Source: JAJAZB01 sp964244295 (GTDB taxonomy: Bacteria; Bacteroidota; Bacteroidia; Cytophagales; Spirosomataceae). Taken from it: a stretch of 64,000 bases of DNA. Of the stretch, positions 1 through 8,280 are shown piece after piece. Position 1 is the first letter of the stretch. Each line of letters starts with the position of its first letter. The DNA lies in assembly GCA_964244295.1 (NCBI GenBank), contig CAXTIG010000002.1:248001-312000 (forward strand), given 5' to 3'. The notes beneath the pieces are model-generated. The model saw only the letters and a list, made by a program, of their open reading frames with translations, searched no databases and was not told the DNA's origin. Position numbers and translations under genes: made by a program.

Positions 1-2
1 TC

Positions 3-965
3 GTCGCCGCGAAAAAAGGTTACGCCGGCATTTTGAAAACGTTCGTGGAAACCGCCCCCGACGGCAACCTGGCCCTCAACGGCACCGTGAGCGTGGGCGG
101 ACTGGGCGGTACGCCCTACCGCGACGGCAGCTACGCGTACTACCTCAGCGAACCGATTCGGAAAAACGATTTGAAAGGCGTGGGTCCGTTTATTTTGGCG
201 AGTGTCGAGATGGAAATGGCTGCCGAACCAAAAGTCGGGAGGGGAAAAACCGTGACACTCGATTACTTTTTCAACCGGGAAGTGCGCAAAACCAAAGACG
301 GGCAAACCGAACGCTTTCACTACACCTGGGAAGATCGGAAAGACTCCGGCTTCTGGCTCTGGGGCAGGCAGTTTGAGGCGCTCGGTGCCAAACTGGACTC
401 GCTGCCGGTGGCGCCCACCGCCGCCAACCTGAAGGGTACCGACGTGTACATCCTCGTCGATCCCGACTCGCCGAAGGAATCACCCCACCCCAACTACATC
501 GAAGCACCGCACATCGAGGCCCTGGCCGACTGGGTGAAGGCGGGCGGGGTGCTGCTGCTGATGGGCAACGACACGGCCAACGTGGAAACGGCGCACTTCA
601 ACCAACTCGCCGCCAAATTCGGGATGAGTTTCCTACCCCAAAGCCTGCACATGGTGCAGGGAACGCAGTGGGAACAGGGCGCGGTGCTCATTCCGGCGGC
701 TCACCCGATTTTTGGCTCCATCAAAAAAGTGTACATCAAGGAATTATCGCCCCTGCGGGTGCAGGCTCCGGCTACGTCGGCCCTGTCGGAAGGCAGTAGC
801 GTCATCATCGCCTCGGCGAAGTACGGCAAGGGCACCGTGTTGGCCGTGGGCGACCCCTGGCTCTACAACGAATACCTCAACGGGAAGCGGATTCCGACGG
901 AGTACGAGAATTTTGGGGCGGGGAAAGCGCTGGCAGGGTGGCTGCTGGGGCAAGTTTCGCGGTGA
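3..965 (+). CDS. Glycoside hydrolase family 88/105 protein, C-terminal part
   Basis: The reading frame is open to the left edge, so the N-terminus lies outside the window; 320 residues are visible. The first ~60 residues match the end of the GH88/GH105 (unsaturated rhamnogalacturonyl hydrolase) alpha/alpha barrel, with the motifs VGGLGG, PYRDGSYAYY and KGVGPFILASVEME. Family members remove the unsaturated sugar from pectin-derived oligosaccharides. The remaining ~250 residues form a second domain (VYILVDPDSP, GGVLLLMGND, GDPWLYNEY) like the DUF4350/glutamine-amidotransferase-like domain often attached to these enzymes in Bacteroidota. It probably acts in the periplasm, but the signal peptide is not visible. 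The gene is convergent with the small gene that follows. Confidence 0.75.
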   Translation, partial: VAAKKGYAGILKTFVETAPDGNLALNGTVSVGGLGGTPYRDGSYAYYLSEPIRKNDLKGVGPFILASVEMEMAAEPKVGRGKTVTLDYFFNREVRKTKDGQTERFHYTWEDRKDSGFWLWGRQFEALGAKLDSLPVAPTAANLKGTDVYILVDPDSPKESPHPNYIEAPHIEALADWVKAGGVLLLMGNDTANVETAHFNQLAAKFGMSFLPQSLHMVQGTQWEQGAVLIPAAHPIFGSIKKVYIKELSPLRVQAPATSALSEGSSVIIASAKYGKGTVLAVGDPWLYNEYLNGKRIPTEYENFGAGKALAGWLLGQVSR

Positions 966-970
966 ATGAA

Positions 971-1213
971 TTACTTTGAAAGACCAATAATTGCCAGTGC
1001 GCCGCCAAGTATGGCCGCTACTTTCACAATAGTAGACCAGAAAATTAACCGGGATATTCGGGCCTGAGACATTAAAATCTTGTCTTCCAATTCAGCAAAC
1101 CGGGAATCTATTCCCTGATCTATCTGGGTAGTTTCTGTTTTAAGGCTGGCAAACATCGATTTTACTGATGCCTCCAAGCTAATTTCCTCGAAATGTGGCT
1201 TAAAGTCGTTCAC
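971..1213 (-). CDS. Small coiled-coil protein with one C-terminal membrane segment
   Basis: An 80-residue protein of unknown function. Residues ~10-55 are charged and heptad-like (a probable coiled coil). Residues ~57-78 (ending AAILGGALAIIGLSK) are hydrophobic, so the protein is probably tail-anchored, loosely like the DUF1640/CCDC90 type. It ends five bases from the convergent GH88/105 stop codon. No partner is apparent; aconitase lies upstream on the same strand behind a terminator. The composition argues for a real gene, but the family is not recognised. Confidence 0.6.
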   Translation of the reverse strand: MNDFKPHFEEISLEASVKSMFASLKTETTQIDQGIDSRFAELEDKILMSQARISRLIFWSTIVKVAAILGGALAIIGLSK

Positions 1214-1255
1214 GAGAAAAAGTTTTCTTCAAAACTAATCGTTCCTCCGACTAAC

Positions 1256-1296
1256 GCAAAAAACGGCCTTTCCATCGCGGGAAAGGCCGTTTTTTG
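1256..1296 (-). terminator. Rho-independent terminator of aconitase
   Basis: A 10-bp perfect stem (1264-1273 with 1280-1289) and a 6-nt loop are flanked by an A-run on the left and a T-run on the right, so it can act in both directions. On the minus strand it lies 38 bases beyond the aconitase stop codon. Confidence 0.85.
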
Positions 1297-1333
1297 ATAG
1301 CGACGAACTCCGACCAGAGGTCGGAGCCACCTT

Positions 1334-3601
1334 TTACGCCCCCACGCTCCGGCGGATGATGTTCAGCGCCCCGCCGGCTTTGAACCACTCGATTTGCTGC
1401 TCGTTGTAGGTGTGGTTGACGGGGAACGAATCCGAACTGCCGTCGGTGTGGTGAATAACCACCGTCAGCGGCATTCCGGGGGCGAACGAGGCCAATCCTA
1501 AAATGTCGAAGGTGTCGTCTTCCTGGATTTTGTCGTAGTCAGCGGGGTTGACGAAGGTCAGCGCCAGCATTCCCTGCTTTTTCAGGTTCGTTTCGTGAAT
1601 CCGGGCGAACGATTTCACCAGGATGGCCCGCACGCCGAGGAAACGCGGTTCCATCGCGGCGTGTTCGCGGCTCGACCCTTCCCCGTAGTTTTCATCCCCC
1701 ACCACCACCGATCCGATGCCCGCCGCTTTGTAAGCCCGTTGCGTGGCCGGCACGGGGCCGTACTGTCCCGTTAACTGGTTTTTGACACTGTCGGATTTTT
1801 CGTTGGCAAAGTTGATGGCCCCGATCAGCATGTTGTTCGAGATGTTGTCGAGGTGCCCCCGGTACTTCAGCCAGGGTCCGGCCATCGAAATGTGGTCGGT
1901 CGTGCATTTGCCCTTTGCCTTGATGAGCAGTTTCAGACCGGTTAAATTAGTGCCTTCCCAGGCGGCGAAGGGGTCGAGCAGTTGCAGGCGGTCGGAGGTG
2001 GGCGACACGAGTACTTCCACCGTCGAGGGGTCTTCCGCCGGGGCCTGGTAGCCCGCGTCTTCCACGGCAAAGCCGTTCACCGGCAGTTCGATACCCTGGG
2101 GTTCGTCGAGCTTTACTTTTTCACCCGCCTGATTCGTCAGGGTGTCGGTGATGGGGTTGAAGGTCAAATCGCCCGCGATGGCGAAGGCCGTCACCACTTC
2201 GGGCGAGGCCACGAAGGCGTGCGTGTTGGGATTGCCGTCGTTGCGTTTGGCAAAATTCCGGTTAAAACTCGTGATGATGGAGTTTTTGCGGGTCGGGTCG
2301 TCGGTGTGCCGTGCCCACTGCCCGATGCAAGGCCCGCAGGCGTTGGCGAGCACCACGCCGCCCATCGCGTCGAAGGTGTCGAGCAGCCCGTCGCGTTCGG
2401 TGGTGAAGCGCACCAGTTCGGAACCGGGCGTGACCGTAAATTCTGAGCGCACTTTCAGGTTTTTGTCCACGGCCTGCCGGGCGATGGAGGCGGCGCGGGT
2501 GATGTCCTCGTAGCTCGAATTGGTGCAGGAGCCAATCAGGCCCACTTCCAGTTCGGCGGGCCAGCCATTTTCCTTCACGGCCTGGGCAAATTTGGAAAGC
2601 GGCCAGGCCAGGTCGGGCGTAAACGGACCGTTGACGTAGGGTTCGAGCGTCGAGAGGTCGAGTTCGAGGAGTTGGTCGAAGTACGGAGCCGGGTTTTGGT
2701 ACACGTCCTCGTCCGAGCGTAGGTGTTCGCGGATGCCGTTGGCGAGTTCGGCCACATCAGCCCGCTCGGTGCTGCTGAGGTAGGCGGCCATTTTTTCGTC
2801 GTAGGCAAAAATCGAGGTCGTCGCCCCAATCTCCGCGCCCATGTTGCAGATGGTGCCCTTGCCCGTGGCCGAGAGGTTGTCGGCTCCTTCGCCGAAGTAC
2901 TCGACAATGGCCCCGGTGCCGCCTTTGACGGTCAGTTGACCGGCCACCCACAAGATCACGTCTTTGGCCGAGGCCCAGCCGCTCAGTTTCCCCGTCAGGT
3001 GAACACCGATGAGCTTGGGCATTTTCAGTTCCCAGGGCAGCCCCGCCATCACGTCGCAGGCGTCGGCCCCGCCCACGCCGATGGCGATCATGCCCAGGCC
3101 CCCCGCGTTGGGCGTGTGCGAATCGGTGCCGATCATCATCCCGCCGGGGAAGGCATAGTTTTCGAGTACCACCTGGTGGATGATGCCCGCGCCGGGTTTC
3201 CAGAAGCCGATGCCGTATTTATTGGAAACCGAAGCCAGAAAATCGTACACTTCCCGACTTTGGTTGACGGCATTGCGTAAGTCTTCTACCGCCCCGACTT
3301 TGGCCTGAATGAGGTGATCGCAGTGAACCGTCGAAGGCACCGCCACCTGCGGGCGACCGGCCTGCATGAATTGTAACAAGGCCATTTGCGCCGTCGCGTC
3401 CTGCATCGCCACGCGGTCGGGGGCAAAATCCACGTAGGTTTTACCCCGCTCGAAGGCCCGCGAGGGCGTTCCTTCCGTCAGGTGGCTGTACAAGATTTTC
3501 TCGGAAAGCGTCAGCGGGCGTCCCAGGGCCTGCCGTGCCGCCGCGACACGTTCGGGGATCCGGGCGTACACCGCCTTGATCATTTCTAGGTCAAATGCCA
3601 T
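1334..3601 (-). CDS. acn: Aconitate hydratase (mitochondrial-type)
   Basis: Catalyses citrate-isocitrate isomerisation in the TCA cycle using a [4Fe-4S] cluster. The length, 755 residues, is that of the mitochondrial-type aconitase common in Bacteroidota, shorter than the ~890-residue AcnA/IRP type. The three cluster ligands are visible: Cys359 in GSCTNSSYED and Cys422/Cys425 in NACGPCIGQW. The substrate-binding segments GTDSHTPNAGGLGM and, in the C-terminal swivel domain, GEGSSREHAA are intact. It is a single gene with its own terminator. Upstream on the minus strand a near-consensus TACTTTTA (about 3637-3644) could be its -7 element. Identification is secure. Confidence 0.97.
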   Translation of the reverse strand: MAFDLEMIKAVYARIPERVAAARQALGRPLTLSEKILYSHLTEGTPSRAFERGKTYVDFAPDRVAMQDATAQMALLQFMQAGRPQVAVPSTVHCDHLIQAKVGAVEDLRNAVNQSREVYDFLASVSNKYGIGFWKPGAGIIHQVVLENYAFPGGMMIGTDSHTPNAGGLGMIAIGVGGADACDVMAGLPWELKMPKLIGVHLTGKLSGWASAKDVILWVAGQLTVKGGTGAIVEYFGEGADNLSATGKGTICNMGAEIGATTSIFAYDEKMAAYLSSTERADVAELANGIREHLRSDEDVYQNPAPYFDQLLELDLSTLEPYVNGPFTPDLAWPLSKFAQAVKENGWPAELEVGLIGSCTNSSYEDITRAASIARQAVDKNLKVRSEFTVTPGSELVRFTTERDGLLDTFDAMGGVVLANACGPCIGQWARHTDDPTRKNSIITSFNRNFAKRNDGNPNTHAFVASPEVVTAFAIAGDLTFNPITDTLTNQAGEKVKLDEPQGIELPVNGFAVEDAGYQAPAEDPSTVEVLVSPTSDRLQLLDPFAAWEGTNLTGLKLLIKAKGKCTTDHISMAGPWLKYRGHLDNISNNMLIGAINFANEKSDSVKNQLTGQYGPVPATQRAYKAAGIGSVVVGDENYGEGSSREHAAMEPRFLGVRAILVKSFARIHETNLKKQGMLALTFVNPADYDKIQEDDTFDILGLASFAPGMPLTVVIHHTDGSSDSFPVNHTYNEQQIEWFKAGGALNIIRRSVGA

Positions 3602-3996
3602 CGTCGGGAATCGGTTAATTGGGTTAAAAAATGCGGCCTAAAAGTACGAAATCTCCGGGGAACGGGCCGGGTACCCGCCAAAAATGCGCTGAAATAATTC
3701 CCCGGCTATTCCCCGTCGGGGCGGAACGACAACCCCGGTTCTCACGTTAACTTTTCGCTGAATGAACGTTTTTAAATTTCTCAAACCACTTTAAAATCAG
3801 CCTCCTGACCAATTTTTCGCCCACCTCCCTCCGGTTTTGCAACAGAGCCGGTTGACTTATATCTAAAAAACCCACCTATTTTTGACGCATTCCGTTTTCA
3901 CCCCTGAGTCGTGGTTTTTGAGAAAAAAACAGTTTCGGTCAAATCTGGTTTGACCTTCCATTCTCTCTCCACTCGTCGGCTCAAGTTCCAATCTCT
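3602..3996. other. 395-base divergent intergenic region
   Basis: This spacer separates the divergent aconitase and topA genes. It is AT-richer than its flanks and holds no ORF I can support. It carries the candidate topA promoter listed separately and a near-consensus -7 box for aconitase. I see no long hairpin or known RNA element. Confidence 0.6.
3852..3884 (+). promoter_or_regulatory. Candidate Bacteroidota promoter for topA
   Basis: TATTTTTG at 3877-3884 is an exact match to the -7 consensus TANNTTTG. A TTG lies at 3852-3854, with 22 bases between (slightly long for the usual 19-21). The topA ATG is 112 bases downstream. Confidence 0.5.
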
Positions 3997-6531
3997 ATGG
4001 CAAAGAAAAATTTAGTCATCGTCGAATCACCCGCTAAAGCCCGAACCATCGAAGGCTACCTCGGCGATGATTTTCTGGTAAAATCCAGCTTCGGGCACGT
4101 CCGTGACCTGCCGAAGGACGACAAGGCAATCGACATAAAAAACGGTTACCAACCATTCTACGAAGTCACCGCTGACAAGGTGAAGGTGGTCAACGAACTC
4201 CGGCAACTCGCCAAAGCCGCCGAGCACGTTTGGCTCGCCACGGACGACGACCGCGAAGGCGAGGCCATTTCCTGGCACCTGAAAGAGGCGCTGAATTTGC
4301 CCGACAACACCAAACGCATCGTGTTTCGGGAAATCACGAAGAACGCCATTCAGAACGCCATTAAAAACCCACGCGTCATCGACCAGGATTTGGTCAATGC
4401 CCAGCAGGCCCGGCGCGTGCTCGACCGGCTGGTGGGTTTCGAGTTATCTCCCGTGCTTTGGGGGAAAATCGAACGGGGCCTCTCGGCGGGGCGGGTGCAG
4501 TCGGTGGCCGTGCGGGTCATCGTGGATCGCGAACGCGAAATCAACGTTCACGAAAGCCGTTCGTCGTACAAAATCCAGGCGTTGTTTCTGCTCGAAGGCG
4601 GTAAGACGCTGACGGCAGAATTGCCCAAGAATTTCGAGACCGAAGCCCAGGCTCGCGAGTTTCTGGAGCGTTGCAAAGGCGCGACGTTTTCGATAAAAAA
4701 CCTCGAAGTCAAACCCGCCAAGAAATCGCCCGCCCCGCCGTTTACAACCTCCACCCTTCAGCAGGAAGCTTCGCGCAAGCTCAGTTTTTCGGTCTTGCAA
4801 ACGATGACCGTCGCCCAGAAACTGTACGAAGCCGGGAAAATCAGCTACATGCGGACGGATTCGACCAATCTCTCGGAGGAGGCCATCGAGAAGGCGAAAG
4901 TGGCCATCGAAACCGAATTTGGTACGCAATACGTCCACACCCGGCGCTTTAAAACCAAGAACGAATCGGCCCAGGAAGCCCACGAAGCCATCCGCCCGAC
5001 CGATTTCGCTACCCAGCGCGTGGCGGGCGACCGCAACGAGCAACGGCTCTACGAATTGATTTGGAAACGCGCCATCGCCTCGCAAATGGCCGACGCCCAG
5101 TTGGAGCGGACGACGGCGACGATTGGCATCAGCACCGTTCCGCAGGAACTCATCGCCCAGGGCGAAGTCATCAAATTCGACGGCTTCCTGAAAATTTACC
5201 TCGAATCGAGCGACGACGGGGAAGACGAAGACGCGAAGGGAATGCTGCCCCCGCTCCGCATCGGGCAGGTGTTGAATCTCGATAACCTTAAAGCCACCGA
5301 ACGGTTCAGCCGCCCGGCTCCGCGCTACACGGAGGCCAGTCTGGTGAAAAAACTGGAAGAACTCGGCATCGGGCGGCCCTCAACCTACGCCCCGACCATC
5401 TCGACCATCATCAAACGCGAGTACGTGGTGAAGGAAGATCGCCCCGGTAAGGAGCGGAATTTCAAGGAATTGACGCTGCGCAACGACGTGTTAACCGAAC
5501 GGGTAGCCCCCGAAAACTACGGGGCGGAAAAAGCGAAGTTGTTCCCCACCAACACCGGGATGGTGGTCAACGATTTTCTGGTCAAGCACTTCCAGAGCGT
5601 CGTGGATTTTTCGTTCACCGCCAACGTGGAGGAGGAATTCGACCAGATTGCCGAAGGAAAAGTGAAGTGGCAGGTGATGATCGACGCGTTTTACAAGCCA
5701 TTCCACCAGACCGTCGAAGACACGATGGGGGCCGAACGAAGTTCGACTTCCTCGGCGCGGGAGTTGGGCGTGGACCCGAAAAGCGGCAAAAAAGTAACGG
5801 TGCGGAAAGGTCGCTACGGCTTTTTCGCCCAAATCGGCGAAGCGAGCGATACCGACAAGCCGACGTTTGCCACGCTGAAAAAAGACCAGCTCATCGACAA
5901 CATCAGCCTGGAAGACGCCCTCGACCTGTTCAAACTGCCCCGCGAAGTCGGTTTTTTTGAAGACAAACCCATGACCGTCGGCATTGGGCGGCTGGGGCCT
6001 TACGTGAAGCACGACGACAAGTTCGTTTCCCTCAGCCCCGACGACGACCCGCTGACCATCGAAGAAGGCCGGGCCATCGAACTGATTCAGGAAAAACGCG
6101 CCACCGAAGCGGGCGAGGCCATCGGCACCTTCGAGGGCGAACCCATCAGCAGCGGCAAGGGTAAATTCGGGCCTTACGTGAAGCACCTGGGTAAGTTTTA
6201 TTCCCTGCCGAAAGGGGTCTTCCTGAACACGGTGAACCAGGAAAAAGCCATCGAGGTGATTCTGGCGAAGCGGAATCTGGAGGCGAATAAATTCCTGAAA
6301 GAATTTCCCGAAAATGCAGCGGTGAAGGTCGTGAACGGGCAGTACGGCCCTTACATCACGATTGGCAAGCGCAACATCAAAATCCCAAAAGACCGCGACC
6401 CGCAGGCGCTCACCTTGCAGGACTGCCTCGAATTGGGCGGGGAATCGGCTCCGGCGGCCACTGCGAAAGCGGCTCCGGCGAAAGCCGCCGCCAAACCTGC
6501 GGCGAAGAAAACGTCGGTGAAGAAAAAGTAG
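3997..6531 (+). CDS. topA: DNA topoisomerase I
   Basis: Type IA topoisomerase that relaxes negative supercoils; 844 residues. The TOPRIM domain is at the N-terminus (Glu10 in VIVESPAK; Asp83, Asp85 and Glu87 in ATDDDREGEA). The catalytic tyrosine is Tyr284 in SYMRTDSTN. After the core, residues ~590-810 contain four degenerate repeats of the G-K-(Y/F)-G-P-Y type that replace the Cys4 zinc fingers of the E. coli enzyme; no cysteine quartet is present. The tail is a lysine/alanine-rich basic stretch, probably a DNA-binding extension. The start is the ATG giving MAKKNLVIVESP. A long hairpin follows the stop codon. Confidence 0.97.
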   Translation: MAKKNLVIVESPAKARTIEGYLGDDFLVKSSFGHVRDLPKDDKAIDIKNGYQPFYEVTADKVKVVNELRQLAKAAEHVWLATDDDREGEAISWHLKEALNLPDNTKRIVFREITKNAIQNAIKNPRVIDQDLVNAQQARRVLDRLVGFELSPVLWGKIERGLSAGRVQSVAVRVIVDREREINVHESRSSYKIQALFLLEGGKTLTAELPKNFETEAQAREFLERCKGATFSIKNLEVKPAKKSPAPPFTTSTLQQEASRKLSFSVLQTMTVAQKLYEAGKISYMRTDSTNLSEEAIEKAKVAIETEFGTQYVHTRRFKTKNESAQEAHEAIRPTDFATQRVAGDRNEQRLYELIWKRAIASQMADAQLERTTATIGISTVPQELIAQGEVIKFDGFLKIYLESSDDGEDEDAKGMLPPLRIGQVLNLDNLKATERFSRPAPRYTEASLVKKLEELGIGRPSTYAPTISTIIKREYVVKEDRPGKERNFKELTLRNDVLTERVAPENYGAEKAKLFPTNTGMVVNDFLVKHFQSVVDFSFTANVEEEFDQIAEGKVKWQVMIDAFYKPFHQTVEDTMGAERSSTSSARELGVDPKSGKKVTVRKGRYGFFAQIGEASDTDKPTFATLKKDQLIDNISLEDALDLFKLPREVGFFEDKPMTVGIGRLGPYVKHDDKFVSLSPDDDPLTIEEGRAIELIQEKRATEAGEAIGTFEGEPISSGKGKFGPYVKHLGKFYSLPKGVFLNTVNQEKAIEVILAKRNLEANKFLKEFPENAAVKVVNGQYGPYITIGKRNIKIPKDRDPQALTLQDCLELGGESAPAATAKAAPAKAAAKPAAKKTSVKKK

Positions 6532-6558
6532 CTACCGTCTCTGCAAAGTTGCCATTTT

Positions 6559-6664
6559 GTAGGGGCGGTGCCGGGCGGCGTTCCGCTTGCCTCCGCCCTG
6601 CCGCCTCCAAATTCTAAGCGCTGAGGGCGGAGGCAAGCGGAACGCCGCCCGGCACCGCCCCTAC
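6559..6664. repeat. 41-bp perfect inverted repeat
   Basis: Arms 6559-6599 and 6624-6664 are exact reverse complements, with a 24-base loop. The arms are very GC-rich. The element follows the topA stop by 27 bases but lacks a clear T-run, so it is more than a simple terminator. No coding potential; see findings. Confidence 0.9.
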
Positions 6665-6685
6665 GATTCTAAAAATCAGCGATTT

Positions 6686-6723
6686 GCTCAATAGCGTAGG
6701 GTTTAAACCCTACGCTATTGAGC
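6686..6723. repeat. 38-bp perfect palindrome
   Basis: 6686-6704 and 6705-6723 are exact reverse complements with no loop (centre GGGTTT|AAACCC). It lies 43 bases upstream of the next start codon and 21 bases after the preceding hairpin. It could form a cruciform, act as an operator, or act as a terminator on either strand. Confidence 0.85.
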
Positions 6724-6765
6724 AGCCGTATCGCTTGAAAGGAAATTACCAGCTACCTTTCGAGG

Positions 6766-7440
6766 ATGAAATTCGCTGCAATTCTACTGCTCGTCCTTTT
6801 TTCGCTTCCTTGCTTCGCCCAGCGCGAGGGCCTCATCATCGGGCAAAGTTGTAACATTTACTTCCAGCGCTTTGGCACCGGACGGCCCATTTTGCTGGTC
6901 GGCGACCCCTCGCTTCCCAGCGAAGGAACGGAGGCCGTGGCGAAAAAACTCAGCCGTCGTAATTCGGTCATCGTGTACGACCCGCGCGGCACGGGCCGCA
7001 CCAAACTCCCCCGTTTGGATACCGGAACCGTCAGCCACGCCCGCGCCGTGGAGGACATCGAGAGCATCCGGCAGGTGCTGCGCCTACCCAAACTGACGCT
7101 ACTTGCCACCCCGGCTGGTCACGCGGTGGCCCGGCAATACGCCCGGCTTTTTCCTCAAAAAGTGGATGGAGTGATTTGGCTGACCGGTGAAAACTGGGTA
7201 CTTTCAACGGTTCAACGCGCGCCTAAACTCGATAGTTTACTGGCGCTCGGTGGCAGCAAGGGGCAGGAATTGATTCCCCAAAAACCCTCGTTGCAAGTCG
7301 CCTGGAGTGATTCACCCCAGTTTTACCAAACCGTCGATCTTTTCATTCGTCAGAACCGGCTCGATTATGTCAAACCCGAACCTCCGAAAAAAACTGGTCG
7401 TGCTAACGGGCGCGGGAATCAGCGCCGAAAGCGGGCTTAA
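6766..7440 (+). CDS. Secreted alpha/beta-hydrolase-like protein without nucleophile
   Basis: 224 residues with a signal peptide (residues 1-18, ending CFA). The fold is recognisable from IYFQRFGTGRPILLV, VIVYDPRGTGRT and the strand-turn-helix at the usual nucleophile elbow. There, the expected GxSxG reads ATPAGH, so no catalytic serine is present. The protein also stops ~60-80 residues short of typical family members, and the C-terminal acid and histidine are not evident. The last ~24 residues are basic and are read in a different frame over the start of the sirtuin gene (74-nt overlap). It may be a pseudoenzyme or a gene truncated by an upstream frameshift. Confidence 0.6.
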   Translation: MKFAAILLLVLFSLPCFAQREGLIIGQSCNIYFQRFGTGRPILLVGDPSLPSEGTEAVAKKLSRRNSVIVYDPRGTGRTKLPRLDTGTVSHARAVEDIESIRQVLRLPKLTLLATPAGHAVARQYARLFPQKVDGVIWLTGENWVLSTVQRAPKLDSLLALGGSKGQELIPQKPSLQVAWSDSPQFYQTVDLFIRQNRLDYVKPEPPKKTGRANGRGNQRRKRA

Positions 7441-8071
7441 AACCTTCCGCGATTCCGACGGCCTCTGGGAAGGGCATTCCGTGGAAGACGTGGCGACGCC
7501 GATGGCCTGGGAACGCAATCCGGGGCTGGTGCTGGAATTTTACAACCAGCGCCGCAAGCAGGGAATCGACGCCCAACCCAACGCCGCCCACCGCATTCTG
7601 GCCGAACTGGAAGCCGATTTCGACGTGCAAATCATCACGCAAAACGTGGATAACCTGCACGAAAAAGCGGGTTCAACGAAGGTGCTGCACCTGCACGGCG
7701 AGCTGATGAAATCGCGCTCGACCAAAGACCCCCGCCTGGTGTACGACCTGGAAGGTTGGGAACTGAACCTCGGCGACACCTGCGAATTGGGCAGCCAGTT
7801 GCGCCCGAACATCGTCTGGTTTTACGAAGACGTGCCCGCCATTCAGGAAGCCGCTGAGTTGGCTGCCGAAGCCGATGTTTGTTTGGTGGTAGGCACCTCG
7901 CTGGTGGTGTACCCGGCGGCGGGGTTGGTGGATTTTGTTCCGGCTCAGGCTCCAATTTTCGTAGTCGATCCTGCCGCGCCGACGATTGCCCGGAAAAACG
8001 TGGTGTACGTCAAAGAAAAAGCGACGGTGGGGATGGAACACCTGAAGTCGGTGCTGGCGGGTTTGCGTTAA
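7367..8071 (+). CDS. cobB: NAD-dependent protein deacylase, SIRT5-like sirtuin
   Basis: Removes acyl groups, probably succinyl or malonyl, from protein lysines using NAD. 234 residues from the ATG giving MSNPNLRKKLVVLTGAG. NAD-binding motifs GAGISAESGLKTFR and TQNVDNLH are intact; the catalytic His110 lies in LHLHGEL. Tyr59 and Arg62 in FYNQRR form the Y-x-x-R signature of class III desuccinylases. The structural zinc site of most sirtuins is missing (no CxxC pairs between the catalytic His and LRPNIVW), as in other Bacteroidota homologues. The upstream hydrolase frame runs 74 bases into this gene, which suggests coupled translation or decay of the upstream gene. Confidence 0.92.
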   Translation: MSNPNLRKKLVVLTGAGISAESGLKTFRDSDGLWEGHSVEDVATPMAWERNPGLVLEFYNQRRKQGIDAQPNAAHRILAELEADFDVQIITQNVDNLHEKAGSTKVLHLHGELMKSRSTKDPRLVYDLEGWELNLGDTCELGSQLRPNIVWFYEDVPAIQEAAELAAEADVCLVVGTSLVVYPAAGLVDFVPAQAPIFVVDPAAPTIARKNVVYVKEKATVGMEHLKSVLAGLR

Positions 8072-8096
8072 GGCCCGACCGTTTCGGAATTCGCCC

Positions 8097-8104
8097 TACC
8101 TTTG
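8097..8104 (+). promoter_or_regulatory. -7 promoter element for folD
   Basis: TACCTTTG matches TANNTTTG exactly. It lies 25 bases after the cobB stop and 176 bases before the folD ATG, so the transcript would carry the 8110-8233 hairpin in its leader. I do not see a convincing -33 TTG. Confidence 0.55.
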
Positions 8105-8109
8105 TGCGG

Positions 8110-8233
8110 GTCACCCTGAGCGGAGTCGAAGGGTGGTGCGGCTGGTACCGGAGTTGGCCCTCGCACATCCCTCGACCCTGCGGTGGGCCGACGCTGACCA
8201 GCCGCACCACCCTTCGACTCCGCTCAGGGTGAC
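8110..8233. repeat. REP-like inverted repeat with 37-bp arms
   Basis: Arms 8110-8146 and 8197-8233 are exact reverse complements separated by 50 bases. The arm begins GTCACCCTGAGCGGAGTCGA, a motif type dispersed in many Bacteroidota genomes. It lies inside the predicted folD leader. Confidence 0.85.
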
Positions 8234-8280
8234 CACCGCAATTGGAACCCGCTAAACGAATTTTCCCTCCCCCTTTTTCC

